From Spongospora subterranea f. sp. subterranea (Eukaryota; Endomyxa: Phytomyxea; Phytomyxea; Plasmodiophorida), in NCBI GenBank assembly GCA_049724395.1, contig JAUGWO010000089.1, positions 1 to 21,205 of the forward strand: 21,205 nucleotides of DNA. The letters run 5' to 3'. Shown here in pieces: positions 8,531 through 16,399 of this stretch. Below the pieces are notes generated by a model. It worked only from the letters and a program-made list of their open reading frames with translations, made no database searches and was not told the DNA's origin. Each line of letters begins with the position of its first letter. The first letter of the stretch is position 1. Made by a program: the position numbers and the translations under genes.

Positions 8531-9133
8531 AAAAATGCATCCCTATTTCCGCCAAATCTTTGTATAGGTATTGATAACCGTGATATATAATCTTGGTCTC
8601 TGGAATCTTGACCGCTCTGCCTTTAACCGGAGATATAGTTCAATCTTCTATCTCCTTTGTTCCGCTGCTAAACACCTGTCTAATTCGTCATCCGGAAGTT
8701 TCATGATTGAATCGATATATACGCCATCATTGTCATAGGAGTATTGAACTTCCTGTGGTGATTATTTCATGTCATCTTCATCCACCGGCTTTCCTAATTC
8801 GTTCATATTAACGACGCTCCAGCGCGTTATTCGACTGTTAATCTGATAAGTTGAATAGGAAAGTGTTTATTTCGGGATATTTAATACATATAATTGAACT
8901 CCTTGTGTTAGCGCGGAGTAGTCGTCATCGCCGTGTCAACAATTTTGGGCCAAATCAATGTTTTGGGGCATTTTCAACTCTCCGCGCGGGGGAGTTGGAG
9001 ATGCTCTAAAATGTTCCTTGTTCAATTTCTCCCATTTCATATTAACTTTCAGAGAGTTTTACTAAAGAGGGACGTAAATAATGGAAAATTCATCAAAAAT
9101 CAATTGACTCATTATTTGAGGTAAATTTATGTC
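8531..9133. other. No recognisable feature
   Basis: This roughly 600-bp stretch contains no supported gene, repeat or RNA. It may hold leader sequence of the gag fragment on its left and the 3' flank of the minus-strand host gene on its right. Confidence 0.5.
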
Positions 9134-11650
9134 TCAATATTTAGGGTCGTGTGAGCCATTGTCGGAGGAGTCACTCTGCGGCGTCACAACATTTAGTTGT
9201 TCTTCCGACTCTACAATGTGGGACCTTTGAGCAATTTCTTTGAGCAGCACTTTGTCTCTGGCAAAAGCTAAGCTGCTAAGGTAACAAACCTAAACGTTCC
9301 ATCCTCCTCGCAATTTAACTCCGAGTGGAGCTCCTTGTTAACAGATCGATTCATTCTTTTCAATAATCTCCAATGCTCTTCTGAAAATACATCCTTTAAG
9401 TTTTGTTGAACATAGCTCAGATGGGCTGGTTGGTTGGGCGACGCCGCTGCTTTGAACACATCTCCAATGGTCGGAGCATATTTCCAAGGAACTAGCAAAG
9501 GGATTAATAAACAGAATACAGAACATGCAACGCACTTACAATCATAATCGTCGGACAGACCCCGAGCAACTGAATTAAGATATTGTCGCGAGTCCTTGAA
9601 CACTTTGTCACCCTTGTAAAGCTTATAACGGGAACGGCTGACTAGACAAGTATCAAAATATCAATCTCAATCAAAATGTGTGTGGAACATTATCGAATAA
9701 AGAATGGATAGCTACTCCCTCTGTTCGGAAATAAAGGTCCTGTTTGAATAAAGTGCGTGGATTAAGGTTATTTTTAACACAACCTCATATCATAGAACTG
9801 GAAAATGACGCGCTCGTCAAGTGCTTTTCTCTCCCGAAATTTTGAGCCTCGAAGCTCTTTTCAAACTAAAATTAGATCAATATGAAAACTAGGGTTTGCG
9901 GGAGATCTTTCAGCGGCACCGCCACCTCGTCATTGATAAACTAGCACCTGACAACATGACTGCACCTGCAGGAGACTAAGCCGAGCTGGAGAAGGCACGC
10001 TGGCTTCTCCAAAGGAAATAGCCGACGAGCAGCAAACCTCGGAAATCGTCATCGTTCCTGAAGAGTTCGCTGATAGAAAAGGACAAAAGAACCTCACTGA
10101 AGACCAGCGTCGTGAAAAATACGAATATGTTTTGAGGATGAGTCATTCAGGAAAGTTCGTTCGTGGTTCAATTGCCTCAGCAAGCAGTCAATTTGCCGTT
10201 TCACGCAGAACTGTGAGTAGAATTTGGAATCAGGGTGTGAAAACTAGTGGCAACGGCATGACTTCTGCAGTCCTGAATTCACACAAACGAGGAAAGGTTG
10301 GACGAAAGAAAAAGGTCGTTGATCCTGAAAAAGTCAAACAGATTCCTCTGCAACAGCGATCGAATATTCGGTCGCTAGCGTGCGCTTTGAATTTATCTGC
10401 ATCCACAGTGCATTCAAGGATTAAGGAAGGCTTTCTGAAGGCGCATTCGAATGAAGTAAAGCCATTCCTAACTGAGGCCAATAAGATGGCAAGGTTGAAA
10501 TTCTGCATCTCTGCGGTAAACGTGTTACCGAATCACGACCCTGTTTTCAAAGACATGATGAACGTTGTTCACATAGACGAGAAATGGTTCTACCAGACCC
10601 AAAGTTCTCAACGATATTATCTGGCTTCCAATGAGGGTGAACCACACCGGACTTGCAAAAACAAGCGTTTCATCACCAAGGTGATGTTCATGGCGGCGGT
10701 TGCTAGACTGCGATGGGACCGATCAAGAAATCAATGGTTCAGTGGAAAGCTTGGAATTTTTCCATTTGTTTTTCAAGAACCAGCAAAGAGAAAGAGCAAG
10801 AACCGTCCGGTTGGAACTATGGTCACCAAACCCATTGAGGCCATCAACAAAGAGGTAATAAGAAAATGCCTGATTGATGAAGTTATGCCAGCAATTCGTT
10901 CAAAATGGCCAGGTTTTTGGACAGGACCGATCTTTATTCAGCAAGATAACGCAAGGCCTCATATTGACGCTTCAGATGAAGCATTCATTAACGAGGCAAG
11001 CAAAGATGGATTGAGATTAAATTGACCTTTAACAGCCACCTAACAGCCCCGATCTGAACGTTCTGGATCTTGGCTTCTTCCGTGCAATCCAATCTCTCCA
11101 GCACCAGCAAGCACCCAAGAATATCGATGATCTTGTTGATGCCGTCAAGGTTTCCTTTGATAACATGGAGAGAGATAAGCTCAATGATATTTTTTTGACA
11201 CTCCAACAATGTATGATGGAGATCATGAAGGTGAAGGGGGGCAACAATTATAAGCTGCCTCACATGGGCAAGGAACGGCTCATGCGCCAAGGTGACCTTC
11301 CAGACAGTTTACCATGCGACATTGCAGTTTTGCATCAAGCAAAGCAGAATGCATAGAGTGGTGATGAATAAACAATGCTTCAATGGAAAGTTTCTTTAAA
11401 CTTTTCCCTGCCCACTCCATCAAATGAAACCGTGACAGCGTCGACAAGATCGTCAGGCGCAAAGGCCATCGTTAAGACGAATTCGATGATAGCGTTGAAC
11501 GTTTTGAAACAGCGAACGCAGGATGCACTGCGCTTTGATTGTGCAGAGCCATCAATGAGACCTTTATTTCCGAACACCAAAAAAAGGTGCGTGAGACCTT
11601 TATTTCGGAACGGAGGGAGTAATACTTTTTTTCCTCCCTCTTTTCGTCAT
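9134..11650 (-). CDS. Hypothetical basic-N-terminus protein, four exons, first intron holds a mariner element
   Basis: The model on the minus strand is exon 1 11650-11626, exon 2 9641-9540, exon 3 9491-9320 and exon 4 9275-9134. The total is 441 bp, giving 146 residues and a TGA stop. Introns 2 (48 bp, GTAAGT...CTAG) and 3 (44 bp, GT...TTAG, or AG three bases further on) are seen directly. Splicing intron 3 is needed to keep the frame open. Intron 1 is GTATTA...CTAG and would be about 77 bp without the transposon. The ATG has an in-frame stop far upstream and no other ATG between. The product starts M-T-K-R-G-R-K-K, a possible nuclear signal. Its middle is predicted helical (E-E-H-W-R-L-L-K-R-M-N), and the tail is acidic and serine-rich. 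No family was recognised. Exons 2-4 are more certain than exon 1. Confidence 0.55.
10132..11356 (+). pseudogene. Mariner-like transposase, frameshifted
   Basis: The N-terminal helix-turn-helix continues upstream of the first ATG at 10132: L-T-E-D-Q-R-R-E is in frame from about 10096, so the original start has been lost. The DNA-binding region reads F-A-V-S-R-R-T-V-S-R-I-W. The catalytic core has V-V-H-I-D-E-K-W-F-Y (first Asp) and Q-Q-D-N-A-R-P-H (second Asp at 10945). The third Asp is in N-S-P-D-L-N-V-L-D-L-G-F-F at 11051, in another frame. The frame breaks near 11026-11040. The second-to-third Asp gap is 35 codons against about 39 in the plant-type family, so a small deletion is likely. The C-terminus then runs open to a stop at 11356. 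Confidence 0.9.
11376..11500 (-). pseudogene. Inverted fragment of a mariner transposase C-terminus
   Basis: The minus strand encodes A-P-D-D-L-V-D-A-V-T-V-S-F-D, which matches the plus-strand transposase end A-P-K-N-I-D-D-L-V-D-A-V-K-V-S-F-D (about 11107-11163). The flanking F-N-A-I also matches F-R-A-I. It is diverged, so it is not a recent copy of the neighbour. It lies between the transposase stop and the right terminal repeat. This suggests that the right end of the element comes from a second, oppositely oriented mariner copy. Confidence 0.6.
11557..11611 (+). repeat. Doubled subterminal motif at the right end of the mariner element
   Basis: GAGACCTTTATTTCCGAAC at 11557-11575 recurs as GAGACCTTTATTTCGGAAC at 11593-11611, 36 bp apart in direct orientation. 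The outer copy is part of the terminal inverted repeat. Only one copy exists at the left end. It could be an extra transposase binding site or the scar of a second element end. Confidence 0.85.
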
Positions 11651-11809
11651 CTCCTCTCCCTTCTTCGCTATTCCGCCCTGGTCACTGTCGACCGGGCGGC
11701 AGCACAGTTCGTCAGAGTGATTACTGTCACACTATGTCCTTCTCCGTCACGGACTGCGCGAAACTTATTTGACTGGAATCACTTGCTTCATTTACTTGTT
11801 AATATAGCA
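11651..11809. promoter_or_regulatory. Divergent intergenic region between two host genes
   Basis: About 160 bp separate the proposed start codon of the minus-strand gene (11650) from that of the secreted protein (11810), so the two would share a promoter region. CTTCATTTAC at about 11787-11796 resembles the oomycete initiator consensus YTCANTYY, 15-20 bp before the plus-strand ATG. No TATA box stands out. The promoter role is inferred from position only. Confidence 0.35.
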
Positions 11810-13006
11810 ATGCTCGCGCTGATCGTCGTCGTCCTCCTGGCCATATCGGCAGAATGTTCGCCGGGTTTGTCGTCGTCAATAGTGCCAGACATGACGTTGG
11901 AGTTTGAGGAGTCGTTTCGGGATGCCATAAAAGGATTTGATGCACCACGTGCTTCGGTTTCGAAGTTGCTGATGGAAGCCCACTTCGCTATACAGATGCT
12001 GATCCTACATAATAAGGACATCTTCACGGAATCGGAATCGTTCGGTCGGATTTTTTTAGAGTACGTCATCGACAACAACAAGCACGAATATTTAACTTTT
12101 GTGCTTATGGCGCCCAATGTTTGCGATTTCCTGAATCTTCCCAGTTCGGAAAATTCGCTTTACACATCCGCATTTGTTCAGGAGTCTTTCCGCTATTCCA
12201 TATGGACTAACACTGATGGGGGTTATGGTGGCTCCAATTATGACGATGGCTATCGCAAAGTGCACAAATTCTTCACAAAGATGAATGATCGTTGCCAAGC
12301 AAACCCCGACGTCCCCCAGCCCAGTAAATGTTCGCCGGGTTTGTCGTCGTCAATAGTGCCAGACATGACCTTGGAGTTTGAGGAGTCGTTTCGGGAAGCC
12401 ATAAAAGGATTTGATGCACCACGTGCTTCGGTTTCGAAGTTGCTGATGGAAGCCCATTTCGCTATACAGATGCTGATCCTACATAATAAGGACATCTTCA
12501 CGGAATCGGAATCGTTCGGTCGGATTTTTTTAGAGTACGTCATCGACAACAACAAGCACGAATATTTAACTTTTGTGCTTATGGCGCCCAATGTTTGCGA
12601 TTTCCTGAATCTTCCCAGTTCGGAAAATTCGCTTTATACATCCGCATTTGTTCAGGAGTCTTTCCGCTATTCCATATGGACTAACACTGATGGGGGTTAT
12701 GGTGGCTCCAATTATGACGATGGCTATCGCAAAGTGCACAAATTCTTCACACAGATGAATGATCGTTGCCAAGCAAACCCCGTCGTCCCCCAGCCCAGTA
12801 AACGCCAGCGTCTTCCAACCACGCAAACCCCAGCGTCCCCCAGCGAAGCAAACGCCGACGTCCCCCAGCCAAGCAAACCCCAGCGTCCCCCAGCCAAACA
12901 AACCCAGGCGTCCCCCAGCCAAGCAAACCCCAGCGTCCCCCAGCCAAGCAAACCCCGGTATCGTCGGCGTCGGACTTCCAGAACGGAGGATGAGCAGCCC
13001 CGCTGA
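11810..13006 (+). CDS. Secreted protein with two tandem 158-residue repeats and a proline-rich tail
   Basis: This gives 398 residues from the ATG at 11810. I choose this start because it opens a clear signal peptide (M-L-A-L-I-V-V-V-L-L-A-I-S-A, cleavage likely before E-C). The 145 open codons upstream run through transposon sequence and are not credible. Two almost identical domains follow (residues 16-173 and 174-331), each with three cysteines (start, N-V-C-D-F, D-R-C-Q), a helical core and a G-G-Y-G-G-S-N-Y-D-D-G-Y loop. The tail is a proline/serine/glutamine repeat ending in a basic R-Y-R-R-R-R-T-S patch. No transmembrane segment or GPI signal is seen. The family is unknown; a secreted effector or wall/surface protein are possibilities. 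No intron is needed. Confidence 0.7.
   Translation: MLALIVVVLLAISAECSPGLSSSIVPDMTLEFEESFRDAIKGFDAPRASVSKLLMEAHFAIQMLILHNKDIFTESESFGRIFLEYVIDNNKHEYLTFVLMAPNVCDFLNLPSSENSLYTSAFVQESFRYSIWTNTDGGYGGSNYDDGYRKVHKFFTKMNDRCQANPDVPQPSKCSPGLSSSIVPDMTLEFEESFREAIKGFDAPRASVSKLLMEAHFAIQMLILHNKDIFTESESFGRIFLEYVIDNNKHEYLTFVLMAPNVCDFLNLPSSENSLYTSAFVQESFRYSIWTNTDGGYGGSNYDDGYRKVHKFFTQMNDRCQANPVVPQPSKRQRLPTTQTPASPSEANADVPQPSKPQRPPAKQTQASPSQANPSVPQPSKPRYRRRRTSRTEDEQPR
11855..12802 (+). repeat. 474-bp tandem duplication inside the secreted-protein gene
   Basis: Unit 1 (11855-12328) and unit 2 (12329-12802) start with the same TGTTCGCCGGGTTTGTCGTC and differ at only about seven positions that I could count, roughly 98.5% identity. 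The unit is 158 codons, so the frame is kept. The changes include D to E early in the domain, K to Q near its end and D to V in the last residues. The duplication is recent. Confidence 0.95.
12782..12956 (+). repeat. 25-bp minisatellite, seven units, coding
   Basis: Seven consecutive 25-bp units of the type AGCGTCCCCCAGCCAAGCAA plus ACCCC. As 25 is not a multiple of three, successive units are read in different frames, giving the cycle S-V-P-Q-P-S-K-P, Q-R-P-P-A-K-Q-T, A-S-P-S-Q-A-N-P. None of the three forward frames contains a stop within the array. Sequence past the array is also open in a second frame as far as 13037, giving a different C-terminus. Confidence 0.9.
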
Positions 13007-13178
13007 TCCAGAAAGTGGTTGCTACGCGCAATCGTAATCGAGCCCGGTTTAGCAACCGATTTGCTTGTCTCGTTTTCAAAAGTAAATTTAAATTCATTGT
13101 TCTCAAAATGTTTTCGTTTTTAAAGATCGATTCATCTTGTGGGCGGTAAAATATGTTTGCTGAATCACTCCGCTTTAG

Positions 13179-13189
13179 ACTGCGCAAGT
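13179..13189. repeat. Target-site duplication, left copy
   Basis: ACTGCGCAAGT, identical to 13648-13658. The two copies bracket the SINE-like element exactly at its A-rich tail. Confidence 0.8.
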
Positions 13190-13647
13190 GAAAGCTTGGT
13201 TCCTGTCTGTCCCGGTTGGTGGCAGGTTAGGACCAGGTCAGTGCGAGACTTGAGTTCGAAAACCCCGTGGGCAGGGATTTTGGGGAATACCCTAAGGTTG
13301 GCCAGCTAATACGGAAGTAGAGCGCAGGTTATTGAGCATGGGAGGAACGAACCTCTTGAAAAATCGACAGCTGATTTGTAATGATGCGACTTGGGTTCAA
13401 GGCATTGTGGTGTTCCGTACAGGGAATTTCCCCCGTGTCCAACCAATGGTTAGGGGGTTTTAGTGAGTCGGGTCATGGGATCAACCTCACACTATCACAA
13501 TGTCGGTCAGACTGCAGAACATTCAGCGAAGGTAATATTGTCTAGCGAATGAGCTTTGACACCAAGATTCGTCTTGGCCCTCTTGTAGATATGGGTACTA
13601 CCAACCTGGCACCAAAATGCCGAACACAATCACAAACAAACAAACAA
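13190..13647 (+). mobile_element. SINE-like element with target-site duplication
   Basis: A 458-bp noncoding segment is flanked by the 11-bp direct repeat ACTGCGCAAGT (13179-13189 and 13648-13658). It ends in a CAAA-type tail (about 13628-13647). This is the signature of target-primed reverse transcription. Near the 5' end, TTGAGTTCGAAAACC (about 13249-13263) resembles a Pol III B box; an A box is not convincing. A second B-box-like string, CTTGGGTTCAAGG, lies near 13390-13402, so a dimeric head is possible. It sits 170 bp downstream of the secreted-protein stop. Confidence 0.65.
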
Positions 13648-13658
13648 ACTGCGCAAGT
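13648..13658. repeat. Target-site duplication, right copy
   Basis: ACTGCGCAAGT, directly after the CAAA-type tail. It is identical to 13179-13189. Confidence 0.8.
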
Positions 13659-14293
13659 CACGCATCGAAATGATGACTATCGAAATCGAGTCTTAAAAGA
13701 AGGTGTTCCAGCAACTACTACCATTGGTGGTAGTGGAGGGATCCACAAATATGTCCACCGCGTGATACTCCCACCAAAAGACTGTTGATCAACGTATATC
13801 TTCCATTGGAAAACCTGGCTTCGCCTATTGCAGACATTTGTGGTTTACATAACCGTCAAAAGTTATGTAAAACACTGGATTCGAACACAGCTGATTTATC
13901 AGCAATTGAACATACCGATTTATTGTCATCTAATGTCAATTTATTGGAGATTGGAAATTTTTAGATGATGGCAATGGGCTATCCATAGGAATATGAAAGC
14001 ATTCACGGATAGGAACTGGGAAATGTACAATTTACGGAGAATAGAAGAACCAAGTTACTGGAGTTTGGATCAACAGAAGGCAAAGAGATCGGAAGTTAAA
14101 ACCCAAAGAAACGAAATGGAAAGACAGAAAAACTACGGAAAGATAAATACGCCAAATCAAAAACGGCGAAACAAAGTAAATCTCAAATAAATAAGAACGG
14201 GGCGAGTCACAACACACACACACATAAAAATAGAAACAAAAACAATGGAACACTGCCAGAGTAATAGGCAAAGGGATAATCACAAGCACAATA
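13659..14293 (+). other. Unassigned stretch before the LINE ORF1
   Basis: It contains short plus-strand open frames: 13659-13788, then in another frame 13785-13964 with ordinary protein composition (L-P-L-E-N-L-A-S-P-I-A-D-I), and a basic 65-codon frame at 13993-14190. None is recognised. From about 13990 the plus strand becomes A-rich like the LINE, so the LINE 5' leader probably starts in here. A short CA run lies at about 14210-14224. The exact LINE 5' end and any target-site duplication could not be found. Confidence 0.35.
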
Positions 14294-15058
14294 TTGAACG
14301 ACACACATACTAATACGCAGCCCACACCGCCACGCAAAAACTACATCTCGACACAACAATACACACCGAAAAGGAGGTCAGAGCAACACCGGCAACTATA
14401 CAAAATGCACAAAAGAACTCGATCGAACAGTCCTAAAGGAGATGAGAAGTCAGGTGCGACTGAAAACACAATGGCCAAAAAAATGGCCATGACAAATGAC
14501 CGAAAGAACCGACAAAAAGTAAGAGTATTCGATAGCAAATGTGCACGAAATTATTGCGAGGCAATATTAAAGGCAAAAGAGAAAGAAAAAAATGTAGATA
14601 TTCTATCAAAACTATACGAAGAGGTACATTGGATGGAGAAAGTCAAACTACATGACATAGAACCAAAACAGTCTGGAACAATCGTGTTGAAGGGATTGAG
14701 GGATGGTCAGTACACTAATCAAAAGCGACAGCAGCAAAATTTAACGACTCCTGATTCACAGGTTGCTATCTGGATCTGCAAAAATTTGCAAAAAAAGTAC
14801 AACCTCGAAATCCGGCCAACGAAGGACGAAAAAGAAGATGTGTACCGTAAAGTATACGTTTATGGAATTCCAAAACGAGCAATCCGAGTTTATCGCCATC
14901 AAGAGATGAAACCGATTTATCGGGAATGGTCGGAAACCAATGTATTCGAGATTTACATGGAACCAAAAATCGGAACTGGTCATTTTTTAACACGCAAACG
15001 GATTCAAATTCCCGCACAACAGGTCAAGAAACACATGAAAGCACCACAATTTTATTAA
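14294..15058 (+). CDS. LINE ORF1 protein
   Basis: 254 residues, highly basic. The first 100 residues are rich in K, R, N, T and Q and probably disordered. A helical stretch follows (E-A-I-L-K-A-K-E-K-E-K-N-V-D-I-L), then a more globular C-terminal part with W-I-C-K-N-L-Q-K-K-Y-N and V-Y-V-Y-G-I-P-K-R-A. No CCHC knuckle and no clear RRM was seen. By position it should be the RNA-binding chaperone subunit of the LINE particle. The frame is intact. Confidence 0.6.
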   Translation: MNDTHTNTQPTPPRKNYISTQQYTPKRRSEQHRQLYKMHKRTRSNSPKGDEKSGATENTMAKKMAMTNDRKNRQKVRVFDSKCARNYCEAILKAKEKEKNVDILSKLYEEVHWMEKVKLHDIEPKQSGTIVLKGLRDGQYTNQKRQQQNLTTPDSQVAIWICKNLQKKYNLEIRPTKDEKEDVYRKVYVYGIPKRAIRVYRHQEMKPIYREWSETNVFEIYMEPKIGTGHFLTRKRIQIPAQQVKKHMKAPQFY

Positions 15059-15117
15059 AAAAAACGAAACAAACACAGTAAATATTGCTAATCATGCGGG
15101 AGTAGAAGACAAAGCCA

Positions 15118-15836
15118 GTGAGCAACAAAAACGAACCACCTATGCGTCTGCAGAAACAGCCTACAGGCGCACAGAGTGCCCAGGAAAAAAATACCTATAG
15201 CCGAATCATCGGTATTATGACTACAAATATAAAAAGCGCCTATCATAATGGAAAAAGTATACATAGTATAACACATAGGCGGGGAATGTTTGTTCTAAAT
15301 GCCCTCGCGAAACAGAACAGAACAGGGGGACAAAGCATTGGATATATATCTTTAAAGATGTAATTGGTATAGGTAACTGTGCATTCGAAGCAATGCGATC
15401 GTCAGGAGCAATACCAGACATGACTGTACAGCAACTACGTAGAAAAATATGTGACTATGCCAGAGACCCAACGCAAGGAAGAACCATAGCGACAAAAATA
15501 CTGAACTACGCTGGATCAGTTCCCAATAATGAAAAAATTGTACTCTTAATGAATATCTAGACATCATGGAACAGGACCGGCAATGGGCTGGATTATTTGA
15601 GTTTACAATAGCAGCTTTTATCTATAAGATCAACATAATCATAATCAGTCAGGCAACACAATCACTGACCACTGATATACAGAAATGGATAGCATCGTAT
15701 TTCCCAAATTTACGAGGCAGCGTTGATTGGAAGAGCACGATACATGTTTTGCACCACAAGCATGGAAAACCATCAACACCGATGGGATATAATAGACTGA
15801 ACCATTATGGGACCCTATTTCCAATTGAGGTATGAC
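15118..15836 (+). pseudogene. LINE ORF2 N-terminus with OTU-like cysteine protease domain, frameshifted
   Basis: Across three frames the order of an OTU domain is readable. First is G-N-C-A-F-E-A-M (15369-15392), which holds the catalytic cysteine as in the OTU D-G-N-C-L-F box. Then come L-R-R-K-I-C-D-Y-A, E-Y-L-D-I-M-E-Q-D-R-Q-W-A-G and F-E-F-T-I-A-A, matching the OTU mid-region where a tryptophan-glycine pair precedes an acidic residue. A final L-N-H-Y-G-T-L-F-P (about 15800-15826) carries the catalytic histidine. The Asp before G-N-C in typical OTUs is isoleucine here. Frame changes fall near 15357 and 15545. OTU proteins cleave ubiquitin or act as viral polyprotein proteases; its role in a LINE is unknown. 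Confidence 0.65.
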
Positions 15837-16391
15837 ACTCTGATCAATAGTAACATAACAACAACACATGATCAATGTGAGAAATACGTTAACAAGTACA
15901 TAGAGAAACAACAATACCGGACAGGAAATGGACCGAAAAAGGTCTCTCTAAAAATAACTAACAACGAATTAACGACCAACACAGCTGAAACACCAGGGAC
16001 ATCATTAACTCAGCCAGGCAAATGTTTGCGAACTGGGGCGAACGAACTAGACCAACACACAATGCCGACACCAAAAAACATGACCAACAAACTACTGCAA
16101 AAACTGGAAAAGCTTAGAATTGTCACAAGCGACAGGGCCAACAAACATCCACAACATCTGAAAACTATAGAGAATGAATCAATCCAACTTTTACACCAAT
16201 ACCATGATGTGCATAATAGCAACGTCAACATTTCCGGTAACTTTGGAAAAAAAGACAATGAACAAACGGACCAAGAAGAAATACTACAAGAACTTGAAAA
16301 GATAAGGATCACCAAAAAATACTCTAACAACAGTGTCTCAACCAAACAAAAAAAGACAAATGAAAATAACACAATGTTTTCAGCGCATTAA
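15837..16391 (+). other. LINE ORF2 linker
   Basis: This is a long open frame, rich in N, T, K and Q, joining the OTU region to the endonuclease. It has two amphipathic, coiled-coil-like strings with a shared pattern (L-L-Q-K-L-E-K-L-R-I and I-L-Q-E-L-E-K-I-R-I), so it may have arisen by internal duplication. No domain was recognised. It overlaps the start of the endonuclease frame, so a frameshift lies near 16330-16390. Confidence 0.5.
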
Positions 16392-16399
16392 TGTTAAAG

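Larger units (their letters stand above)
9715..11619 (+). mobile_element. Mariner-like (Stowaway-type ends) DNA transposon
   Basis: Terminal inverted repeats of about 25 bp face each other: CTCCCTCTGTTCGGAAATAA at 9715 and the reverse complement of CTCCCTCCGTTCCGAAATAA ending at 11619. The dinucleotide TA flanks both sides (9713-9714 and 11620-11621), the Tc1/mariner target duplication. The transposase inside is the plant- and protist-type mariner family. The CTCCCTCCGTTCC end is the well-known Stowaway consensus. The element lies antisense in the first intron of the minus-strand gene. The right end is unusual, with a doubled subterminal motif and an inverted fragment (see separate entries). 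The transposase is frameshifted, so the copy is not autonomous. Confidence 0.9.

Noticed and set aside
9268-9603. Single-exon 111-residue frame with a GTG start as the host gene
   Set aside because: Clear GT-AG introns of 48 and 44 bp lie in it, and splicing them extends the protein on both sides with a normal ATG and a longer C-terminus.
11375-11809. Extension of the secreted protein upstream to an ATG at 11375
   Set aside because: It would run through the mariner right end and hide the signal peptide. The ATG at 11810 gives a complete, well-placed signal sequence.
12250-13187. Long minus-strand open frames rich in glycine and tryptophan
   Set aside because: They are the antisense reading of the secreted-protein repeats and the 25-bp minisatellite, which is open in most frames because of its composition.
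13240-13265. A complete tRNA gene at the B-box-like string
   Set aside because: No acceptor stem, anticodon arm or convincing A box could be folded around it. The flanking direct repeats and tail point to a SINE.
14032-14538. Minus-strand frames that look like hydrophobic membrane proteins
   Set aside because: They are the antisense of an A-rich LINE leader and ORF1, which turns lysine and asparagine codons into phenylalanine, leucine and valine.
16010-16372. Minus-strand serine/phenylalanine-rich frame
   Set aside because: It is the antisense of the lysine/asparagine-rich LINE linker.
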